Source: Euphorbia lathyris
Lineage: Eukaryota; Streptophyta; Magnoliopsida; Malpighiales; Euphorbiaceae
Reading direction: 5' to 3'
Assembly: GCF_963576675.1 (NCBI RefSeq)
Contig: NC_088916.1
Location: 87,747,501-87,811,500, forward strand
Length of the DNA: 64,000 bases
The first letter of the stretch is position 1. Each line of letters opens with the position of its first letter. Under the pieces are notes generated by a model that ran no database searches, was not told the DNA's origin, and saw only the letters and a program-made list of their open reading frames with translations. The translations under genes were made by a program, and so were the position numbers. Of the stretch, positions 57,412 to 64,000 are shown one piece after another.

Positions 57412-58350
57412 TGATGCGTCCCCACCTAAGGTTAGAGATGGGAACTCACTAAGGGATAAGTGTACCCCGTCGTTATCAAGTAATAAATTTCTGGGTTTAA
57501 GTCCAGGTTATCGTCCACAGGATTTATTTCTGCAAGTACCGAATTACTAAGTCTCGGATGTTATCTAGGCTTAAGGGGTTTGAGTTGGTTTTGTTTAATT
57601 AATCTACTCCTAGGTTGGTTTGCACTAATCCTAACTAGATTATCTAATTCTGACTAAGTTATTCTAACCCTAACTAAATTACTCTACCCCTAATTGATCT
57701 TTTACCAAAGCAATTAACTGAATGAACATGAAGGAATACGATGATAACAATGATAGAGTGTTTAAGCAATTGAATTGAAACTAAGTCGCTTATGTCCAAG
57801 GCGATTAACCCGACCTATCCTCCTAAAGTCCCTAGTTCGTGATTCCCTTGTAAGGCCGAAACTAGCTCTAAGGCTCAGTAATTTGGGCTTAATCTTCTAT
57901 AGGGTCGTCAATCCTATAGGCACTGACTAGGTCAGATTCAGCTCGCAATATGTGCCAACCTAATTTTGGGATTATCGAATGAGTTAAACCAATCAGACAA
58001 AGCGTAAGACAAAGATTAAAACATCAAAACAGTTGAATAAACAAAATCTATATTATATATCAAAGATGAAGGAATTGTCACGAAGTTACAATAAACCTAG
58101 AATTCATAGCATGTATCAGAGGCTAGACAGAATATAAAAGAAGAAAAATCCCTTTCAGGGAACCTGTCTACCAATGCAGGTGTCTTTCTAGGATTTAAGG
58201 ATGGAGCTTGAGTAATCCTCGGTGAATGGAGCTTCGGAGGTGTCTTCAATGGAGGTTTGAAGGTTATGGAGGAGGTGGAGAGGATTTCTCAAGGTGGAAG
58301 CTAAGCTAATTACAAAAGTAAAAGATATCTAATTTACAATTGAAAATTCC

Positions 58351-58358
58351 TATTTATA
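58351..58358 (-). promoter_or_regulatory. TATA box of the Athila LTR
   Basis: TATAAATA on the minus strand, about 690 bp inside the LTR and just downstream of the palindrome cluster. It fits a U3 promoter. Confidence 0.55.
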
Positions 58359-58477
58359 GACGCGTCTCGGGCCTCGTTTTGACCTAATTTCGTGTCCTTG
58401 TTGGTGTAGGAAGACGTGGGGCCGAACGTGGCTTCGTGGGGGCGGAATTGGTCTTTTTGACCAATTCCCGCAGGTTT

Positions 58478-58647
58478 GCTCGCCGAGCAGGAAAGGCTGC
58501 TCGCCGAGCCGGATTGCGACGAGCAGCCCCTGCTCGCCGAGCAGGCGCCTGGTGGCCTGCTCGCCGAGCAGGCGCTTGGCGCCCTGCTCGGCGAGCAGGC
58601 TCCTGCTCGGCGAGCAGAAATGGCCCGGGGGGCCCTGCTCGCCGAGC
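58478..58647. repeat. Cluster of seven GC-rich palindromes in the LTR
   Basis: The core GCTCGCCGAGC or its complement GCTCGGCGAGC occurs at 58478, 58499, 58532, 58559, 58586, 58605 and 58637, most extended to CTGCTCG.CGAGCAG. Spacing varies from 19 to 33 bp. The patch is about 70% GC in an AT-rich region. Long open frames here on both strands come from the composition and are not genes. Confidence 0.85.
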
Positions 58648-59050
58648 GTTTTCGCCCGAAGCGCGCTCGATCCGTACCGGATGACTTCCAAACCCTTTTT
58701 CGTCTGAACTTACACCTGCACACGCATAAAAACTCCAGAAAACATTAGTCCAAAAGCCAAATTGATCCGTCAATCGCTTATTTTGAGCAAACGCTTCGTT
58801 TGGTGTGACTTTTGACGGACCAATTAGCTTCAAAAGATAACAAAATTCTATTATGCGTGTTATTTCGGCCGTATTTACCTAAATTGATCACAAAACGAGC
58901 CTAAACGACGAAAAGTAAATAGAATGCTTCCAATTTCTAACTAACTCACACAAAAGCATTTAAATGCGAGAATTGCTCGCTTATTAGCCAAATAAACCTA
59001 AAAACCGTCCTAAAACCGTACCCAAAGATAGGGGTTTTTGACCCCTATCA

Positions 59051-60612
59051 AACCTCCTCGCACTTAAAACTTTACTTGTCCCCAAGTAAACTAAAAAACT
59101 AAACCCGCCATCACAAGCAAGCTAGAAAACTTCCCAGTTTGACTAGGTGCTTGACACAATTTCGAGCATCTGTAATTACATGCATTCAGAAATACAAAGT
59201 AGAGACACGATATCCAAAAGCCGCATTTCAATTACAATAGGTCATAGTTTTAAGTAAAGGAACACATGTTCAATTGAACGAGCTTGAGGGGATCGCTAAG
59301 TAAAACACCTCACCATAGGTAGTTCACTCATTCACACAATTTTGGTGGCTAAAGTGTTTACTCTCGGCTTATATTCTTGCTTAGGATTACGTTGATTTTG
59401 AACGTTCATCCGAGTTCCTCTACTATGCTATATGACTCCGATGATATCAAAAACAGCCTTTAATTGGGGTTGTAATGTGGTTAGAGGGTTAAAGGTACAA
59501 CAAAGGATAAGTGTTCTAGCGCTACAACAACAAAGTTTAAATGGCTTTAGCAAATATGAAGTGATTGAGCTTTTTATTCGTCCCTTATTGTTTTCTTTTT
59601 GGGATGTTTTCTTTGAGACATTTTTTATTTTTCTAAGAACTAGGGAATGGGGTTCTTCCCTTTTGTTCGTCTCTTTTCTTTTCTTTTTCTTTTTCTGTTT
59701 TTCTTCTTCTCTCTTTTTTTTTTCTTTTGGGATAGTGATGCTCATTCACTTCTTAGCCTTTTGGCTTGCTACTATAATGCCATAAACAACGATAAAGCGC
59801 TAGAGAAAAACAAAGGCTCAATTTGAGCTTTGCAAAAACAAAGGTTAAGTAGCGAACCAAGTTGTGGTTCGCAAAAACGGGTTAGAACGAAAGAAAAATC
59901 TACAAACTACAAAAATGTCGGCTCAAAGGGGCTTCCTAGAGTGGATGAAAAAGAAAAACAAGGTAAAGAAAAGGTTAATTCTAATGAGGCTGATTCATCG
60001 TTTATCATCTCAAATCATTGCATGTAGGTTCAACACAGTATTAGGTGCAAAATCTATAATCTTCCACAAGTCAAAGCATTCACACAAAAATGTCAAGAAA
60101 AAGAGCTTTTTGATGTTCGCTCTTAGGCTCAAATTCAACTCACAATTCTTTGGGTTTCAATTTTGTGTTTACTAGTTTTCCCCAAACTCAAGTTTAATAT
60201 TACATCCCTTCAATTCTTAAGTTATCTACCTAAGTAATTATTTTAGCATTTCTTCAAAAGTAGGGTCTAAATGCAAACTGTAGCTCATGCTTTTACAGAT
60301 ACAAGAGTTGTGTCCCACACCTAAACTAGTTGTCATGCAATTTTAGATTCGGTTCTCAGCCCTCAAAGACAAATAACGAAGTTTAGATTCGAAGGAGGTT
60401 CACGGTTTTAGGTCCTAAACATGCAAAAACATAATAAAACGCCAAAACGCAAACCTAAACTAGACACGACGCAACAAAAATTTAAAAATTTATACAATTT
60501 TTGTGTAAGTTTGTCTACCCCTCCTCCTCACACTTAAAATATGCAATAAGTTCCAACATTGCATTATAGATCATGAAATACGAGTGTAAAAAGTTAGGGT
60601 GGAGAAGACAAC
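59051..60612 (-). other. Athila 3' untranslated region
   Basis: Lies between the 3' ORF and the LTR. It is mostly noncoding, with pyrimidine-rich stretches (59640-59760). Open frames at 59432-59785 and 59428-59745 are low complexity and overlapping on opposite strands; I regard them as chance. Confidence 0.6.
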
Positions 60613-61910
60613 TTACTGATCGGTCGGGGGATAAGGCCAAGGCATGTTGTAGCGCTCGCAGTAATCAGCCGCTACGTATTCAAGACCCGAAAGCCTTCGG
60701 TCCATATTCTGCTCAAAGTTGGTGAACCGTTGGTCCATCTGTTGAACAGTGTTAAAAGTCCGAAGGTTAAGATCCCGCATTTCTGCCATCATGGTGTTGA
60801 TGGCTTGGAACTGGGCCTCCGTCCCCGACGCTTGGTGTTCCCTTTGGTCTCCTGCCGTTGCAGGTTCTTCTTCCTCAGGTTCTTCATCCCTTCTCTGTTG
60901 TGGTGCCCTTTTTCTTCCTCCTCCGCTGGAGCTTGCTCCTCCAGTTGTGTTCCTGTTAAAAACTCCTTGAAAAGTAGATTTCTCCAAAAACTTGGAGTTT
61001 AGCAGAGTAGGATAAATAGCAACTTCGGGATTATCTAAGTTCTTGAATTGGCTCTCGAGCAGGTTGGTAACTAGATGCCCAAGACCTAGGGAACCACGTT
61101 TTCTACTTGTTTGGCTCGAGAAGCCTTCAAATACGGCCTTGACAGTGTCCACGGGTTTGTGGTTGGCCACACACCATAATATGAGCAATTCCGTCTTTGA
61201 GACTTTATTACTCTCGTTTTTGCCCAACAAGTTATGGGCCACAAACTTGTGGACGAGATTGAGAAGCGGGTCTCGGAGAGCGCCCGGGCTAGCAGTCTGG
61301 GAGTTAAAGCTGGATATGCCTGTGAGTTGCTCCCAAGCTATATCTTTTGTTAGAGGCAATTCAAAGTCTGAGATTGTCTCTGGGTGATTATAAACCCCCA
61401 TTAAGGCTGCTAGTGTGGTGGCATCAATGCGGTAAGGTTTACCGTTTAGCCTAAAGGAATGCTTCCCACCGCCCAAGGGCAGCTCCTTTTTCCAAGTTGT
61501 CAAGAATTCAATAGTAAAATTGTGATAAACCGGAGTCTGGGTTGTGGCTAGTCTATACCAGCCGGGAATTTGAGGAGTTCATTGAAATCCTTCTTTAAAC
61601 CTAGACTCGACAAATAGGTTTGATCGACAATTATATGTGTAGCAAGGTCTTGTTTGGAAAACCTATCATACAAAAGACCCTCACGTTCATCAACAAGGCC
61701 AAAGGGTGGATCATACTTAGCTTGGAGGTTCTCGTCGAACTCGACCTCCGATTCGGCTTCGTTCTCGAAGACGATCTTAGCTTTTCCTTTCCGACCCATA
61801 TCTCCTGAGGAATAGACCAAAAATGGGAGAGTTAGAAAATATTTACAAGCTTCAACATAAACCCTCAATAAATCATTCATATTCATAGGCACAATCATAG
61901 CTTTAGGCAT
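60613..61910 (-). pseudogene. Athila 3' ORF (ATHILA ORF-1-like / putative plant transposon protein)
   Basis: A first frame (61910-61548) and a second (61503-60613) are separated by a one-base frameshift near 61555-61560. Across the joint the protein reads naturally into TPVYHNFTIEFLTTWKKE. The middle contains RLNGKPYRIDATTLAALMGV and LLILWCVANHKPVDTVK. The C-terminal part is glycine/arginine-rich, then acidic, then a coiled coil (MMAEMRDLNLRTFNTVQQMD). This is the extra ORF carried between pol and the 3' LTR in Athila elements. Its role is not established; it is often called envelope-like. The position, followed by an LTR, supports the call. Confidence 0.75.
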
Positions 61911-62646
61911 TTAGGGACTAAATCATAAGCATTTGGTCCCTAAATGTTTTACCCGAAATTCACAAAATTCATGCAAAATTGGAGATACCCAATGACTAAA
62001 ACACAAGAAGAATGCAATTCCCAACCTTTTTGACAAGTTTCTAACTAATTGAATGGTTGAACTTTGAGCTAAAATGGGGATTTTGCCCAAATTGAGCAAT
62101 TTCTCCAAATATTCACAAAATTAATAATAGGAATCATACCCAAACTATAGATTAATCATAAATTACAAGGAAATCAAGAATTTAGAAGCAAACAAGACAT
62201 TAATTTGAGAAAAGGGGAAAAGAAAACCCAAAACTTAGGTTTTCCTTAAATCTCAAAAATTATCACCCTAAGCTAAAATCTAGGTCTACAAACATGTTAG
62301 AAATCAAAAATAGGTAAAGATTCATACCTTATATCTTGAATTCGGGTTAGAATGAAGGATTTGGGGGGGGTTAGGTTTTGAAGAAAAGAAAGGGAAGGAG
62401 AAGAAAAATGGTGGGATAAAAGAAAAGAAAGAAGAGAGAAAGAAAGAAGAAGGTGGGGAAAGGGATGATGAGTCATCCCCCCCCCCCTTTTTTTTTTCTT
62501 ATTCTTTTCCTTTTTCCAATTCCTTTCTCCCTTTTTTTTTTGGCTCGGGATTTTTAAAATCCCGAACAGCCCTTGTCGTCCGAGCTGGCTGGCTCGGCCG
62601 ACCAACCCGGTGAGTTGGGCAGTGCCCAACTCGCCTAGGCTGGGCG

Positions 62647-62679
<33 letters not shown>

Positions 62680-62741
62680 TATATATAGAGTACGGGGGAA
62701 ACAAAGTTTGACAGTTAAAAAAAAACAAGATCAAAATTCAA
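61911..62741 (-). other. Athila internal spacer where pol is missing
   Basis: No protease, reverse transcriptase or integrase motif is found. A homopolymer run of about 29 T on the plus strand is at 62649-62677, followed by a TA repeat. Bases 62480-62500 hold a C-run/T-run. The junction after gag lies near 62850. Confidence 0.6.
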
Positions 62742-64000
62742 TTATTCAAAATAACAACAGGAAATAAGAGCAAAAAAAAATAAAAGAAGAGAAAAGAAAA
62801 TTGCAGAATCAAATTGTTCAAACTTTGGATTAAAACCGAGGAGAACCCGATTTCTCCCCCTTACTAAATCCTTTCTCAGGATCTTTGGATTCTTCTCCGT
62901 TGTGCTCGGGAGAGAACCCTGTGGCCTTTCCTGCCTGTCCCTATTAATCTGAGCCACCTGATTGCTCAAGTCCTTGCAGAAGGCTTCGTTGTTGGCAAGC
63001 CTAGCTGAGATCTCCTTCAGAAGAGTGATCACTTCGTCAGATTCCTTAGGGTGTTGCATTGTCCCTTGATTTTGCTGTTGGTATGGGGGCATGCCAAGCC
63101 CTTGCTCTCTATGCTCTTGAACAAATCCGTTAGGAGGTCGGAGCACATTCTGATTTGAATTCCCGTAAGAGAGGTTCGGGTGCTGAGGCCTCCTGTAGTT
63201 GCCATTGTTGTTGTAGGAGTTGTAGTTGTTGGGGTTACCGTTGTTGTAATTCTGATTGTATCTTGGTTGCCCCCCAACATAATTTACCATCTCCACCCCA
63301 TCTCCAGCGAAAGGGCTACCTACTTGACAATCCTTACCATTGTGGTCACCGCCACAGTGCACACAGGTGGGAGGTCGGCTAAGCGTAGCCAACAGTACAT
63401 CCATCTTCCTACTCAAATCTGCAACAACTGGATTTTGCTCCTGTTCTTCCACAGCAAATACCCGCTGCCTAGTGGGGCCGGCGAGCTTCTGTTCTTGCCA
63501 CTGCACACTTTTTCTGGCCAGCTCATTGATCATGTCATATGCCTCTGATGCTGTCTTTCTAAACAAATCTCCACCCGCTGCGGAGTCAACAATGGCTCTG
63601 TTGGTGGGTGTCAGTCCGTGATAGAAGACGCTCACTAATTGATGCTTGGGTATGTCATGATGAGGGCACATGCGTAGCATTTTCCTGAATCGAGTCCAAG
63701 ATGTGTGGAGCGCCTCATGTTCAGGTTGGTGGAAGGATGTGATCTCACCCCTGAGCATTGCTGTTTTTGAGGGAGGGAAGTAGTAGGACAAGAATTCCTT
63801 CTCCAACCCTGCCCATGTTGTGATTGAACCAGGCTCCAGTGTTCTCAGCCATTCCAAAGCTTGCCCCGTCAGAGAGAATGGGAAAAGTTTCAGTCTAGCA
63901 GCATCTTGGGGGACCCCGTTGGTCCTTGCAGTGTCTGCGCACATTAGGAAGCGATCCAAATGATCATTCGGGCTTTCATGTGCTTCTCCTCCAAACAATC
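62742..64000 (-). CDS. Athila-type Gypsy gag (partial at window edge)
   Basis: About 418 residues are visible and the frame runs off the right edge. The retrotransposon gag core reads ESPNDHLDRFLMCADTARTN, RLKLFPFSLTGQALEWLRTL, WAGLEKEFLSYYFPPSKT and IVDSAAGGDLFRKT. A CCHC-type zinc knuckle (CVHCGGDHNGKDC) follows, then an asparagine/glycine/tyrosine-rich stretch. Gag packages the element RNA in cytoplasmic particles. The normal continuation into protease/pol is replaced: after SLPSTTEKNPK the frame runs into unrelated sequence and stops. No frameshift is seen within gag. The element is therefore gag-plus, pol-minus. Confidence 0.9.
   Translation of the reverse strand, partial: LFGGEAHESPNDHLDRFLMCADTARTNGVPQDAARLKLFPFSLTGQALEWLRTLEPGSITTWAGLEKEFLSYYFPPSKTAMLRGEITSFHQPEHEALHTSWTRFRKMLRMCPHHDIPKHQLVSVFYHGLTPTNRAIVDSAAGGDLFRKTASEAYDMINELARKSVQWQEQKLAGPTRQRVFAVEEQEQNPVVADLSRKMDVLLATLSRPPTCVHCGGDHNGKDCQVGSPFAGDGVEMVNYVGGQPRYNQNYNNGNPNNYNSYNNNGNYRRPQHPNLSYGNSNQNVLRPPNGFVQEHREQGLGMPPYQQQNQGTMQHPKESDEVITLLKEISARLANNEAFCKDLSNQVAQINRDRQERPQGSLPSTTEKNPKILRKDLVRGRNRVLLGFNPKFEQFDSAIFFSLLLFFFALISCCYFE

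Larger units (their letters stand above)
57412..59050 (-). mobile_element. 3' LTR of an Athila-type Gypsy element
   Basis: Read on the minus strand it begins TGATAGGGGTCAAAAACCCC at 59050, right after a purine tract (GTGCGAGGAGG), and ends CGCATCA at 57412. Length is 1639 bp. A TATA box, a palindrome cluster and long noncoding sequence fill it. The 5 bases next to the end are GTAAC (57407-57411), the candidate target duplication; the partner lies beyond the window. Confidence 0.8.

Noticed and set aside
58334..58833. Several overlapping 80-150 residue frames on both strands
   Set aside because: They come from the GC-rich palindrome cluster, which lacks stops in many frames. They are repetitive (ARRAG, EQ) and lie inside an LTR.
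59428..59785. Opposite-strand 105- and 117-residue frames
   Set aside because: Mirror frames over a pyrimidine-rich tract (poly-F on one strand, poly-K on the other) in a retroelement untranslated region.

Overview
The window is plant nuclear DNA, almost certainly from a eudicot. It is AT-rich. Host genes carry plant-type GT-AG introns. The recognisable families are plant ones: DMS3, a CLE peptide precursor, a REM/VRN1-like B3 protein, squalene epoxidase, an Au-like SINE, and Sirevirus and Athila retroelements. Most of the sequence is transposable-element material. Only three loci look like host genes in place: DMS3 (9642-14032, minus), a multi-motif CLE peptide gene (19929-20563, minus) and a two-domain B3 gene (24262-25559, minus). 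The last two each carry one apparent frameshift.

Layout. 1-9431 holds the 3' end of a Sirevirus-like Copia element. Its 3' LTR is split by a CACTA-type element (900 to about 7404) that carries a receptor-kinase fragment and a foldback element. 9432-18185 holds DMS3, with an old LTR element and a SINE in its introns, followed by a stack of nested DNA transposons with clean target-site duplications. 18186-23062 holds a Helitron 5' end and the CLE gene. 23063-38021 holds a Tourist MITE, the B3 gene, a truncated Helitron, then a derived copy of the same B3-Helitron unit. That copy continues into LINE, Gypsy gag, Copia LTR and CACTA debris. 38022-54279 is a second round: a copy of 4936-9431 joined to a copy of the B3-Helitron-retroelement block. 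The copies are in direct orientation and nearly identical by eye. The second round lacks the DMS3-CLE interval. 54280-56974 carries gene fragments from squalene epoxidase, a RAD6-type ubiquitin-conjugating enzyme and a DUF676 esterase, all on the minus strand, probably cargo of the CACTA element that starts at 53868. 56975-64000 is one LTR interrupted by an Athila-type Gypsy element (minus strand) that has gag and the 3' Athila ORF but no pol between them.

How the parts relate. DMS3 acts in RNA-directed DNA methylation, the pathway that silences elements like those around it. The CLE gene would encode a secreted signalling peptide precursor. The other coding remnants are transposon proteins or captured exons. 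The main points of interest are the six-motif CLE array, the mosaic segmental duplication, multi-gene fragment capture, an inverted repeat inside the DMS3 3' exon, and a cluster of GC-rich palindromes in the Athila LTR.
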